From Medicago truncatula (taxonomy: Eukaryota; Streptophyta; Magnoliopsida; Fabales; Fabaceae), in assembly GCF_003473485.1 (NCBI RefSeq), contig NC_053045.1:39344494-39408493 (forward strand): a stretch of 64,000 nucleotides of DNA, written 5' to 3'. Shown piece by piece: positions 13,201 through 27,018 of the stretch. The translations under genes and the position numbers were made by a program. The notes below the pieces were generated by a model, which saw nothing but the letters and a program-made list of their open reading frames with translations, did no database searches and was not told the origin of the DNA. The first letter of the stretch is position 1. Every line of letters starts with the position of its first letter.

Positions 13201-13764
13201 AGTTGGTTGAAATCATGTTTTTAACTTCCTTCATATATCAAGTTTTCCTCATTGGAAATAACTTATAGTGATTGTAATAACTAATTACTTGAAGTATTTA
13301 ACAGATGATGTGGGCTCTAGAATATGATCCCAACATGTTTTGGATGTATGAAGATTCTGAAGAAACTGCTGAGGAATCTAAAGCAAGATTAAAGTCAATA
13401 CGTCATTATGGAAAATTTGAGAGAGAAAATATGAGAAATGGAGCAAAGAATACAGAAGAACCTCCTCTTCCCATATCTATTTTCCTTGTTGCTAGTGTGT
13501 TGAAAGAAAAAAGTGCAACACTACTCCAGCAAGCACGAGGCCTAGATGATGTCGTTAAGGTTTGTTGTCCCAAAAAAAGTTCAGCTTTGTTTCTTTTTTA
13601 CTAAACAAAATATAGTTTTCTTTGTTCATATATGGATTGACTTTGGCCGTTGATTTAATACTTTTCAGATATTGAATGACACAAATGGAAATCTAGATGC
13701 CAAAAAAGCTTGTATGGCAGCATTGAAACTTCACAAGAAATATATGAAAAAGGTGCAACATTAA
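10244..13764 (+). CDS. TBC-domain Rab GTPase-activating protein
   Basis: Ten exons: 10244-10333, 10915-11010, 11235-11338, 11473-11726, 11876-11998, 12298-12386, 12631-12736, 12918-13015, 13305-13559 and 13669-13764. They total 1311 nt in one frame (436 residues). The protein opens MWRDPGVPADSFYETRPEC, typical of a small plant TBC subfamily. TBC landmarks run in order: RGEVWEFLLGCYEP near the start, DVIRTDRTLVFYE (arginine-finger region), DVGYGQGMSDLCSP (glutamine finger in YGQG), FWCFERLMRR and DYLFAFRMLMVLFRREF. The role is to accelerate GTP hydrolysis by Rab proteins in membrane traffic; the Rab partner cannot be read from sequence. The start is the first Met of the conserved N-terminus. 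Intron 1 holds an imperfect inverted/direct repeat at 10510-10583 (GCCAAAGATATCTATGTTGT and its mirror). Confidence 0.92.
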
Positions 13765-15106
13765 TGTGATCATGTTGCAGAACATGAGTCGTATTTTTCC
13801 AGTTTGTCATGCATGAACAATGCATTCCTGTTTATTTTGAATCCAAGCCCTCTGCAGTAGGTTCAGTCAAATCTCAATTGTTGGGTTGAGTTGTAACCCA
13901 GATTCAACGAATGAGATTGAACTCGCTACGCGAACCTCTATTTCTAGTTACCAAAGAAATGTATGTTGATTGTGTCATATATATGTAAACAAGATATGTG
14001 GCAAATAAACTCTCAATTTAGTCTTTAAAATATCACTTTCTTTCTAATTTAGTCCTTAAAGTATCAATTTATCTCCTGTTTAGTCGGCAGTCCTTAAAGT
14101 ATACACAATTATGTCCTTACTCCTTCCTTAGTCCCTAACATAAACGAAAAATTGCCAATGTAGTCTCTCACTTGATTGTAGAGACTAACAAAAAGGATTT
14201 CACATACTTTAGATGTTACTTATCATTTTTATATACTTTAGAGACTAGATAGAAGAGAGATTAATTGAAGGCTTATTCAATATACAGTACATGACACTCT
14301 AGTGGCTATACCAATGCTTATCACACCTTCACATGCAATCATGTTGCTTCTTAGTTCTTTGGTTTCAGTATCTCTTTCTCCTTTTTACTTATCTTATTCC
14401 GATATAATTTTCTTTTGTTATCAACTCATTATACGAGGAAATTGAAATCATTGCAAACCAAGAAACCCTAGCCTCGAATATAGCATATGACATTTTCTTT
14501 TTCGTTGATCAAGAGATGTGTTACTTCCTGCATGGTGCCCTCTGTTAGGGGTAAACAATATTGGAGTTCCTCATAAAATTTGGGTTGGGTTTTACAGAAT
14601 TCAGAAAGGAATTCAACCATCAAGTCTTAGATGAGCAACAACTGTTGTTGTATGTTATCTTTAAAATATTTTTCTTTTGTATATCTAAAATAACAAAAGT
14701 TGTGCATGAAGTTATTCTGCTCACTGTTCATACTTTGTAAAATATGTGATACGACAAAAAGGGTAAACAAAAAGGGAATAACCATCCGTGTCAAGGAAAT
14801 TGATGTTGACCAGCATTTCTTGCCTTCAACATGGTATTTATTCATTCTCGCGGTAAAGTGATATATGTAGCTCTCATTGAATGGTTGATTGAATAAATCA
14901 ATTCTTACAAAATTCAAAATCCAGCAAGACAACATCAATACAAATACTAGAACTGACATTCTTGCAAAGCAATGTTAAGCTAATAAGCATGAAAGGGTAA
15001 GTTCAATGTGTGTAGATTTGGCTAATGCAATCAAGTGCCTAACAAAACTTATTTGATAAGCTCAAACCAGAGCAGTAACACAACTCATCTGTTACTTGAG
15101 CAGCAT
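13765..15106. other. Convergent intergenic region
   Basis: 3' flanks of the TBC gene (+) and RPS13 (-). A repeated phrase TAGTCCTTAAAGTAT around 14050-14100 looks like a degraded dispersed repeat. I see no reliable gene. A 110-codon open frame on the minus strand at 14627-14959 lacks any recognisable domain. Confidence 0.55.
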
Positions 15107-15859
15107 TTATCTTGAACCTCCGTAAGTACGCATAGTCCTCCTAGTGCGGGCATTTGTATGAGTTCGCTGTCCCCGACAAGGTAAACTATCAGCGTGCCTA
15201 ATCCCTCTGTAGCATTGAATACCCACCAACCTTCCCACATCTCTCTGAACTAACTTTTTCTGAAATAAAGAGGAAAAAAAACAAAACAATGGTAGACATT
15301 ATACATTATATTATGGAACAAAACAGAGAAGGTGCAAAATCAAATTGTAAAGAAGATGAAAATACCAAATCATTTCCAATCAAGTACTTGGAAAGCAACT
15401 CACGAAGAGAATATAGTTCTCTTTTGCTTAGGTCCTTCACATATTTGTTCTCAACTCCAAGCTCACACACAATGTGATGAGCTTTTCCACGGCCAATCCC
15501 ATGAATATGCTGAAGAGCATACTCAAGCCGCTTGTTATCTGGAATCTCACCTCCCAGACCACCTCCAATGTTTATATTCCGCACTTGCACACCGCGAAAC
15601 TGTACAAAACCAAAACAGTGCAACTATAATGATTTTTAATTGCAAAGCATGCCGAGATGCATTAATCCCTAAGTTGAAGCTAAGAAAGAAACAAAACCCT
15701 ACACTAAGCAAAGTCATAAAAGTGCAATTGAGGCATAATGTTCTAAAACGAAAAAGGACCGCAGTCACAAACCCATAATAATGAAAAGAGAAAACTCACT
15801 GATAAGTTTTGCCGAAGGCAGACAGCTATATTGGAAAACATTCCGGCAGAGCCAAACAT
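15107..15859 (-). CDS. RPS13: Small ribosomal subunit protein S13, mitochondrial (nuclear-encoded)
   Basis: Three coding exons on the minus strand, 15859-15800, 15599-15366 and 15259-15107, give 148 residues. S13 landmarks are plain: [53 protein letters not shown] and the basic tail [15 protein letters not shown]13 sits in the small-subunit head and contacts tRNA. The N-terminus ([20 protein letters not shown]) is short, basic and free of acidic residues, as expected for a mitochondrial import signal. An open frame continues upstream of this ATG to an AG acceptor near 15911, so a leader exon is likely. A candidate first leader exon ends at 16791 with a GTAAG donor, but I could not join it in frame, so I treat it as 5' UTR. 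A chloroplast address is less likely but not excluded. Confidence 0.85.
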
Positions 15860-15974
15860 CTTGGAATCGGATGATTTGGAGGCGCGCCTAGTTAAAAACC
15901 GGAACTGGGGTCTGGCAGCACACAAAGTTGAGAATCAATTATCAATCAAGTTTTCAAATAAATAAGAATTGGTA

Positions 15975-16345
15975 ATACTATAAATACAACAACAACCAAG
16001 TTTTATCCTACTAAGTGGGGTCGTCTACATGGATCAAGCAACACCATAATGCTCTATCATATACCACATTTCTATCCAACTAATTAATCTCTAGATCTTT
16101 CATAATAGTTTTTCTTATAGTTTCTCTAGATCTTCCTCCGCCTCTAGTGATTGATCTACTCTCTATACTACATAATCTTCAGGTGTTCTCTTTACATGCC
16201 CAACCACCTAAGCCTAGTTTCCACCATTTTTCTACTATAGGTGCTACCCCAACTCTATCTGTCTCTAATGTTGTCATTTCTAATCCTATCCCGTCTAATC
16301 TCACCACACATTCAACTCAACATCATCATCTCTGCTACGCTTAAT
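15975..16345 (-). mobile_element. LINE 3'-end remnant in RPS13 leader intron/upstream region
   Basis: On the minus strand the translation shows the end of plant LINE reverse-transcriptase ORFs: RDRIRNDNIRDRVGVAPIVE, then RGGGRSRETIRK, DRNVVYDRALW and LIHVDDPT, with stop codons and small frame changes. It is a dead, 5'-truncated LINE fragment. It would fall within the leader intron of RPS13 if the upstream leader exon near 16791-16960 is real. Confidence 0.75.
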
Positions 16346-18249
16346 TTATTTTATCTTTTAGGGTTGGAACAATCCCTTATAGAGCATAAAACCAAACAGC
16401 AGAAGTAACAAAACTCTTTTAAAAACATATATCAAGCTTAAGAAAAACCCCATTCAATTTTGAAACTATCACAACATTTCAAAATGATAGAAAACAAAAA
16501 AATGCATAGATATGTGACACATTTTGAAGTAAAAACCGTCGTGGCATTTTATCAAACACATAATGTGCACAATTGAACTGTAAATAATAGAAACACCCAG
16601 AGTCTCCTACTTATTCTATGTCTTAGATGAACAGGAAAAATTTTGAAATGCAAAAAAAATAAAATGAATCTGTATAACAGTAACATTATACGGATCAATT
16701 TGAATTCATTATCAACGAAAAATCATTCTTAACAAATAAAAATAATGACTCTAATATATTCATGAAGTTTAATGGAAAGATTTTTCTTACAGAAAGCAGT
16801 ATTTTGAGAGATGAAGCTTGTTGAGGTGTGAAGATGAATTGAACTTGTTTTGGTTAAAGAAATGGAAGAGAAAGTGAATAAAGACGGAGAACAGAATCTG
16901 AGAGGTTTTGGAAGATCTGTAGAAATGAGCCGGGTGAGTCGACCCGGTCCAAACCGGTCCACGGTGGAGTTTGGGTTGTAAATATGCGGGTCTATTTCTT
17001 AGTGTTTTTTTTTTGTATTATATCATTTCACTTATTATTTTATATTACATAATTGATTACTTTTTGTCAAAAAGGAATCATTTATTTATTTTTTGTTTAA
17101 AAGAATGTTATTTTGTTTTCTGATTTTCTGATGTGTCTTTAGTCTGGCTGTTTTGTTTTGTTTTGTGGAGTTTTTTTAGATATTACATCGATATGCGCCA
17201 TCTTCGTATCTTTTTTCACCATCTCTTTGCATCTTCCTAAGAGTTTCGATCTCAATAATATTTATCGTTTCAAAAAAAAATGATAAAGGAGCTCCCCTAA
17301 ATCTGAGTTATTAATCATTCTCTCCTGAAACTAAAGTGCTAACACAAAAGAAATATTTATTTTTAGAGGACCGACACCACCTCTAATAAAAGTTTCATTT
17401 TTATATAAGGTCTCTTTAGTAAGATATCATTTTGAATTTATAGTTTGTGTCTTGCTCATTTGATTAAAAAAAAAACTTATTTGATAACATGCCACAAGCT
17501 TATAATTTAATTTTACTAGCTTATATTGTTTTTTATAAGCTAATTTAAATTGTTTATAACTTATAATCATTTATCTCAATTTTATCCTTGTAATCTTAAT
17601 TGAAAAAATTTAATATTCTTTAAATATATCATTTTTATGTCATTGCATACTAAGTTCAACTATTAATTTTATCAAACATTACCAATTCAATCAATTAAAT
17701 TATTCGTTATGAGCTGCCTCTTATTTTGTACAAAATAGAGTAATAATGAACTTGGGGTTGAGGGTATGTCAATAATGGTTCAAGTATTTAATTCCACTCT
17801 TATTGAAGGTGGTGTCTCTAAAAAGGAGCATTTTAGCTGACATTATATAATTTAGATATTTAATATAATAGAAAATGTTAACTGGTATTCTGGAACACTA
17901 GTTAAGGAAATCAATATATTTGAGATTTTAAATTGCAAACGCTACCGATTTCAAGTCAAGAAAGGGCTGTTTACTCAAAAATATTGGATGGCCAAATCCT
18001 CCCTTTGTCATGCAATATCAATATTTTCCCTGTAGTAATCTTTTTATGAGAACTATATAGCAAATTCCGTTTTTAAGGGGTATGATTGGTGTGATATATG
18101 ATCATTTTATAAATTTTCCTTCGATGGTATTAGTGCGCTCTCTTGGAATATCACGGAGCTAATAATTACAAGACTAATAATAATCATCCCACTTTTCTCA
18201 TCATTATGGAAAATCATTCTCCTTTTGAAAACAAGAATTTTTTGAGAAA
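16346..18249. other. Intergenic region with a decayed inverted-repeat element
   Basis: 16700-16960 is probably the RPS13 leader and promoter. At 17365-17393 (AGAGGACCGACACCACCTCT) and 17805-17832 (GGTGGTGTCTCTAAAAAGGA) there is an inverted pair around an AT-rich interior containing repeated CTTATAA motifs, probably one MITE nested in another. No coding sequence was recognised. Confidence 0.45.
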
Positions 18250-18800
18250 CTCATGGTTACAGTAAAGTAGTTGTTGTTGATGTTCAAGGCCATTCAGGGG
18301 GAGTATGGATTTTCAAGCAAGATGGCAACAATTTAAATGTGCAAGTGGACTGTGTAGGATATTCACAAAAATGCTATCACTTTCAGCATTTCTTTAAGTA
18401 CTAACAAATGGTGATGTACAAGTCTCTATGCTAACTCTATTCCATATTTCCATCCACCCGTGCAAATTTTTGACAATATATCTTTAATTTCAATTTGAAT
18501 ATTTCGGATCCTTGATTGCTGATTGGTGAATTCAATGAGAACAAAGAGGGGAAACTTTCATCAATTTAGAGTTGATGGCTTAATTTATGTTTTGGGTAAC
18601 TGTAATCTTATCGATCCTAACGGTGTTTGGGGGATTTTAGTTAGCACAGGAACTGTAGGAGATCATAGAAACATTGCTAAGAAATTAGATAGGGGAATGG
18701 CTAATTTGCTTTTGATGCTTAGTTTTTCTCATATTTGGCTAAGGAATCGATCACAGACCAAATGTGAAGGCCTTGATCAAGTGCTAGTATAGAGGAAAAT
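18250..18800 (+). mobile_element. LINE endonuclease-domain remnant
   Basis: Broken translation on the plus strand resembles the exonuclease-endonuclease-phosphatase domain of plant LINE ORF2: GHSGGVWIFKQDGNN, then after a shift LLIGEFN, KRGNFHQFRVDG and CNLIDP. Frames change and stops occur. An open stretch at 18523-18792 is part of this remnant and not a host gene. Confidence 0.65.
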
Positions 18801-19021
18801 AGTAGGAAACCCTATCTAAGATGCAGAAATATCCAGTTGGATAATTAAAGATAAATGTTGATAGCTATCATAGTCGCAGTTTGGAAAGCAGACCGGATTT
18901 GTGAAAAGATTCTAATGTATGTTGAGTACAAGTAGTGTTCTTGGGGCAAAAGATCCGGGATTTTAGCCTAACTGTTTGCACATAGAGAGGGCTTGCTGCG
19001 CCTTTTTTCTTTTGGTTTTAG

Positions 19022-19172
19022 TTGACTCCATTTTTTTTGTTGATTGACGATATGACAAAAGTCGTTAGAAACACACATACACACAAATGGAAAAGTTGAA
19101 GTTTGAACTCCAGTCACGGCATTTGGCCTAACAATTTCGGTCTTTTTGTCGGTTGAACTGAGACTCGTGAAG
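19022..19172 (-). mobile_element. tRNA-derived SINE, copy 1
   Basis: Read on the minus strand it starts near CACGAGTCTCAGTTCAACCG (A-box-like) and has a B-box-like GGAGTTCAAACTT about 40 bases on. It closely resembles the element at 48840-48974, including the shared phrase CCGAAATTGTTAGGCC. The minus strand ends in an A-rich tail. Confidence 0.7.
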
Positions 19173-19463
19173 AGTTGACTTCATCTTTGTATTGTTAAGC
19201 ATTTCATTTATGGGAGGATTGGGGGAATTCTGTCCCCTTAATAGTATTCCCTTTTCATTAAAAAACAATCATAAATATTAGTGGAGGAGAAAGAAATGCA
19301 AGGAGTTGGCAAACACATTCATTCATATTAATGACAAAAAAGCTCATACAGAGTCACATCAACCTGCCCATAATCACTACTAACAAACAACAAAGACAAA
19401 GTTTTATTTCTGGTTACTAGCACTTCGATACTATTAACTAAATAGTTAATATGGTAACAATAA

Positions 19464-22005
<2,542 letters not shown>

Positions 22006-22077
22006 TTATGTGAAATTATTACAATGAACTGAAGTGTGAGAGTTCAGTGGTGTGGTTTTGGTGATGGCATAGGTAGG

Positions 22078-22086
22078 TTATTTATT
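22078..22086 (-). promoter_or_regulatory. Candidate TATA box of THI1
   Basis: AATAAATAA on the minus strand lies about 76 bases upstream of the THI1 ATG and about 175 bases downstream of the MULE. Spacing is plausible for a short leader. This rests on motif and position alone. Confidence 0.35.
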
Positions 22087-22261
22087 GGTGAAAATTGGAG
22101 AGAGAAACTTTTTTGTTATTACAATTTTCCAGAAAAATGCATGAACGACACGTGGCACAATAGATTGGAAGCAAGCATCAGCACAGAAAATTAGAGAATT
22201 GGATGGTTTGGATTGAATTTCATACCACAACAATGGAGATTGTTTCATTGTGTAAAATTGA

Positions 22262-23616
22262 GAGTAACCCCGTTTGGGTCCCTGAAAGTGCACCTCGCTA
22301 TCAACCACGTCCTTGGATCAAATAAACGAACCAAAAACTCCCTCATCTGTTCCGTTAGTCAAATGCATCCAAAACGTTAACTTGGTGTTAACGGTGCTGA
22401 TGTGTCGGTTATACTTGCCACTTCAGCTGTTGTGTTGGCCTTCCATGCTAGCAAGGGACTAAGCCATTGGATGTCCACATAGGGGAGGGATCAAAATGAC
22501 CACAATTATGTTCTGCCTTCATCTTCTTCAATGCCTCCAATTCCTTCATCTTCTCCAACACTATTCATAAACTCATGCTCAACAACACCTCTACCCAGAA
22601 ATGATGATATTCAAAATCAAAATTCAAAATTGATTAACCCCTTTATCTTCTTCTTCATCATCAATTCAAAATCCATAATCCAACAACCCAAAACCATTCT
22701 AAACATAAAAATCTTAAATTTCCTCAAAATTTCATGGTTGTTCATGCTCAATTCCATGATATTATTTTTCTTGCAACCATGGCTTTTGAAACAAAAAAGA
22801 ATATTATTAACTCAAATATGATGTACAGAGAGATGGGCATGAGAAGGGTACTCCTCAATTCAAACTTTGTTCGGCTCCTGGAGGGCAAATTGGGCAAGAA
22901 AATGAGCCTCCCAATTACCTTCTCTCCTAACAAAATAAAAAAAAAAAATATGTGATGGAACCTTTCATCTTCCTAACACCCTTTATCAAATTTCCCAAGT
23001 AAGTCCTAGGTAGATCTAAAACTCTATTAACCAATTTGATAACTATTTCACTATCGCTTTCAAAAACCACCTGATGCATAAAACAATCTCGAGCCAGCTC
23101 CATCGAAATATAAAGGGCAAAAGCTTCTGCCATGATTGGATCAAGTTGTCCTTCGTTGATCCAGGTTGCGGATGCCATAACATTTCTATCTTCATCGCGA
23201 ATCACAGATCCTAAACCCCAACTCCCATCAAGCTTCGAACTCGCATCGTTGTTTGCCTTTAACCCATGCATGTATAGGTTGATCTTGAAAGTGTTGTTTA
23301 GAGACATTATTTTTGTCTCTTGGAATGTTTTGAGAGGGAGGGTATGAAAGAAGATGAAGTTATGAGCTTGCAAATTTTCTACAGAAGATGGAAGGGATAT
23401 TACGTTCATTCTCGTCCCTCTCCAATGTGGGAGTCACACATAAGCATCCAACATGGCAACCGTAATGGACACATCATCACACTTAACGTTCAGTTAACGT
23501 TTTGGACGTGTGTGACTAACGGAACAGATATTGAGGAGTTTTTGATTCGTTTAATTGATTCAGGAACGTGTCTGATAGCGAGGTGCACTTTCAGGAACCT
23601 AAATAAGGGTTTACTC
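22262..23616 (-). mobile_element. Mutator-like element 1 (Pack-MULE type) upstream of THI1
   Basis: A 1355-bp element with long terminal inverted repeats of about 180 bp each. The left end starts GAGTAACCCC and both ends share CTGAAAGTGCACCTCGCTATC, CGAA.CAAAAACTCC, CTGTTCCGTTAGTCA and CAAAACGTTAAC (inverted on the right). It is flanked by a perfect 10-bp direct repeat GTAAAATTGA (22252-22261 and 23617-23626). Long TIRs plus a 9-11-bp duplication define MULEs. No transposase is present. The interior holds an RNase H-like reading frame. It sits 250 bp upstream of the THI1 start codon. Confidence 0.88.
22927..23409 (-). CDS. Captured RNase H-like domain inside MULE 1
   Basis: A 160-codon open frame shows a plant RNase H-like (RVT_3 type) domain: GSWGLGSVIRDEDRNVMAS, DPIMAEAFALY and VVFESDSEIVIKLVN, with the expected acidic residues in AEA and SDS. 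The first catalytic Asp of the usual N-x-D-G motif seems to be His (NLYMHG), so nuclease activity is doubtful. This domain normally ends the ORF of a LINE or exists as a small host gene, so it was probably captured. The Met at 23409 may not be a real start, because residues 1-35 look unrelated to the domain. Confidence 0.65.
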   Translation of the reverse strand: MNVISLPSSVENLQAHNFIFFHTLPLKTFQETKIMSLNNTFKINLYMHGLKANNDASSKLDGSWGLGSVIRDEDRNVMASATWINEGQLDPIMAEAFALYISMELARDCFMHQVVFESDSEIVIKLVNRVLDLPRTYLGNLIKGVRKMKGSITYFFFLFC

Positions 23617-23837
23617 GTAAAATTGATGATAAGATATTTTTATTTCCCATAAAAAAAAATATTGTTTGATCTCAAATTAACTATTGATATTATATTAAAA
23701 TTGTGTAACTTAGACGACAATCTATCGCGATTTGAATATTATTTAAATTGTGTAAATTGAACGACAATCCATCTCGATTATTCTATGTATTCATTTGTAT
23801 TATATTTATCTTATCTTATTTGTTTTTATTTTTATTT

Positions 23838-23925
23838 TGTGGTGGTCAGGGTTTGAACCTCGGACATTTTATTGGTTATTTAAGTATATTAATGAAATAT
23901 TAATTTTATTATCAACTAAACTTTC
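23838..23925 (-). mobile_element. Possible SINE fragment
   Basis: On the minus strand, GTTTAGTTGATAATAA resembles an A box, and GAGGTTCAAACCCTGACC is a fair B box about 60 bases later. The copy is degraded. Confidence 0.4.
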
Positions 23926-24199
23926 AATTTATGAAAAATTGCATGAGGGTTATGTCAAAAAAATAAAAATCGCATGAGGGACACATGCACATTAAATAGA
24001 AATCAAGTATCTGCATAGAAAATTAGTGAATTGGATGGATTGGAATTGAATTTCATAAAGCTCGTATTTGTTCGATCTAGATTTACGATGGAGTAATAAA
24101 ATTTGTTTCTTCAATCTCAAATAAATGGTTGATATTAACTACAGCTTAAAATTGCGTAGACTTGAACAACAATCTATTGCGTGATTCAAAAATTATTTA

Positions 24200-25507
24200 C
24201 TCATGTATCGCATATATCAAGTGTGTAATATCTTCTTAATTTTTTTAAGGAAGTGTGTAATCTATTTATCTCGTCTTTATTATTATTTTGAAAGGATTTA
24301 TTTATCTCGTCTTATTTGTTATTTTAAAATCAGCGAAACATTAATTATAATTTTTTTCATTAATGTCTCGTTGTTTATCTCAATTTAATATGACATAAAA
24401 ACCATTTGCTATTTAGAATAATTCATTTAGTGATATTATATTAATTTTGAAAAAATTGAAATTACTTGATTGATGAGTTTTAACTCTAGTCGAATTTTTT
24501 GTAAAAACATATCTAGTCGAATTGTTTCAGCGATACTCGAGTTTTATTCCTAGCTAAAATAATCATCGGTTAAACTTCATACTCGTCTTTATTTAGATCC
24601 AAACTCATTGTTGAATGCCATTAAAAAAAAAAACTCATCGTTGAATTGACCTATTAAGAACAAATAATGTTATAAAAAGGTTTAATTTTTTTATACTTGT
24701 TTTAATTAAATTGTGAAAACATTTTCTATATTTGAAAAACTACTATCATAACGTTGAGATTTTGAACATACCAAATTGATGATGGGTCAACCAGCCATCT
24801 GCTCTGGTTAATTACTTATTCAATATTAATTAGGTGTATTTGACTCTCTATATAAAATACTATATAATAAAAAAAAATATGGATTTGTATATAACAACTC
24901 CTTTTTTTAGACATGAATTATATGGCAGAGGGATTGTATGATAATTAATTTTTTTTATATTCCCTAAAAAATTATTTGTTTTTATGGAAAAATGTTTTTA
25001 TTTTTGTACATTGGTTATTTAACCCTAATCATTGTATTTTTATATTGCATGTTGATTATTAAAGCCTACGTGCGATTGAAAAAGAGAAATACTTTGTTAT
25101 TTGTTACAAGAAAAGTGAGATATACTTCAAACGAATTGAAATTTTATAAGACTTACACATGGTAATAGTTTTCACAGTTAGCAAATTACGCCGTTCACTA
25201 ATTTGTATTTGGATGGAGAATTTAGGAGGAGGAGAGAACATATGACTTATTTTGTCTTTTTTAATTTACTAAGGTTTAAAAGATTTTCTAAAAAACTAGA
25301 ATGACACCATAATAAAATGAATAATGATCGTATAATACTTCAATCATACATAATTTATTATAAATAAAAATTTTATATTTTCTATAATTTTAAAAATAAA
25401 TGTAAGACCTCCTCTCTTTTTCTTTTAAACCCACAATTTAACACACATCTAACATGGTTTCCGTCAAACTCGATAACATTTTCTAAAAGTAATCCACGAG
25501 AAGAACA
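24200..25507. other. AT-rich intergenic region, nothing recognised
   Basis: Open frames here are low-complexity and rich in Tyr, Ile and Phe, as expected by chance in AT-rich DNA. I found no inverted repeat ends or domain. Confidence 0.5.
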
Positions 25508-26150
25508 CTAAGAGTATACAAAAAAAGTCACAAAAACACGAAAAGCAACAGCTCGGAGAAAATCAACAGAGGCAAAATCAACCCCATGGTAAGAGAGTAG
25601 CACTTTGTTGATAAACATCACAAATAGAAGCCGAATTTTTTGCTTTAATCCTCCAAAACAATAATTACTTAACTTTGTCAATCTATTTTGCCAAAGACTC
25701 TTCTTGTTGTCAAAAAAACAATAATTACTTAACTTTATCAATCAACTTTGCCAAATACTCTTCTTGTTGTTGAAAATAGCGAGAGTTTCGCTCTCTCGAT
25801 AGAACCTAAACTGACACCATCCAAACAATATGCATTGAAGTCCTATTTTTGTGTGGTAAATCAACAGAGTTAAAGTGCAAAAATTACCAACCAACTGAAA
25901 ATGGGACACTGATGATATACCTAGCCTCTGATATAAATCCATAGATTTAAAAAACAAACAAAAAAATATACCCAAAAAACAGATGATCAACATTCTCCTC
26001 ATTAATGCACCCACCAATGCATACTTTCAAATATAGTTAAATAATTTCATGCCTAACCTAGTTACCCCTGGTGAGAATGTGATTATGAAAGCGTCTCCAA
26101 GCAAAAATAGAAAACTTTTAAAGGAACATATTCATTCTAAATTATTTCTT
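25508..26150 (-). mobile_element. LINE C-terminal (zf-RVT region) remnant with internal duplication
   Basis: Minus-strand translation in pieces matches the tail of legume LINE ORF2: GGCINEENVDHLFF, a stretch like TSMHIVWMVSV, and LIDKVK. A segment of about 55 bp (ATAATTACTTAACTTTRTCA..CTCTTCTTGTTG) is present twice in tandem at 25660-25768. Frames and stops show it is dead. Confidence 0.6.
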
Positions 26151-27009
26151 GATAGTCGTCATATTGAAGTGGTTCTGATGTCATTAATAGTTAATAGGCA
26201 TCGCAGACCCTTTTTCAAGCGATAGATTCTACTGCCAACAACCAATAAACTCATCCTTTAAAACACGGTAGATAATTCACCTCCTAGTAAATAATCGTTG
26301 ATGCTATTTCCAATCTTCAACACTTAAACTCCAATCTAAAACACACATCTCAACTGAGACATCTTTACTTTCCACCAAATCAAATAGTCTCATAAATCTA
26401 ACACACGATGCCCCTCGCTCCAACCAACCATCTATCCAAAAATGCATATTTATTGGATGGGTTTTGGTGAGATTAGCGAGTGATAGGTGTTTAGATCTCG
26501 TTTTTATGTGACTATTCACGATGGAGGTTGAAGATTTGGCTCTAGTATGGTCTCTATTGTTTTGTGGAGATTGTGAACTTATTATGGCGTTGATGATTAG
26601 TTTTTTGTATTGTTTTTTGAGTAATGATATTTGAACAACTTTTTTGCTACAAGTTTTGTGACAACCTTGTTGTGCTCTCTTTTTATTGGTCAAAAATAAT
26701 GGAGAGAGAAAAAGGAAGAGAAAGAATTAGAAGATAATGTCAGTATGAGAGAGAAAGTTGTACAAAAATAGTTGTACAAATATCATTTCTCTTGTTTTTT
26801 AGTGGTAGCCCTTTGTTGGGTGGTGTCTTTATTGGTGTTTTGATGTATGTTTTTTTTTTTTTGTGTTCCGTCTACATGCGACGCTATTTGCTTGTTGTTT
26901 ACTTACTTGCCAATTTCTATTTATCTTGTGCAGAGACTTAATTATTAATAAATTTTACCTTTAAAAAACAATTTTTTTTTTTGAAAGGATTTACAAACAC
27001 ATTTAGTCC
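26151..27009. other. Intergenic region, nothing recognised
   Basis: A 129-codon open frame on the minus strand at 26304-26693 has no domain I recognise and contains no supporting splice structure. Confidence 0.5.
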
Positions 27010-27018
27010 CAGTATTAG

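Larger units (their letters stand above)
22130..24195. repeat. Diverged duplication of the THI1 upstream segment, one copy split by a MULE
   Basis: The segment 22130-22261 continued at 23627-23750 resembles 23965-24195. Shared phrases include AGAAAATTAG.GAATTGGATGG, ATTGAATTTCATA, ATCTCAAAT, TTGATATTA and CAATCTATYGCG. The copies are roughly 70% alike by eye. The left copy is interrupted at 22262-23616 by a transposon; the right copy is uninterrupted. Confidence 0.6.

Noticed and set aside
14627-14959. 110-codon open frame on the minus strand
   Set aside because: No domain, no splice support, aromatic/Ile-rich composition expected by chance in AT-rich DNA; it lies in the 3' flank of RPS13.
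15332-15778. 148-codon open frame on the plus strand
   Set aside because: Antisense shadow of the RPS13 exons and intron on the other strand.
18523-18792. 89-codon open frame as a possible host gene
   Set aside because: Its text fits a LINE endonuclease remnant with flanking frameshifts.
22531-22821. 96-codon open frame within MULE 1
   Set aside because: Low-complexity Ile/Asn/Ser text in AT-rich sequence inside the transposon; no recognisable domain.
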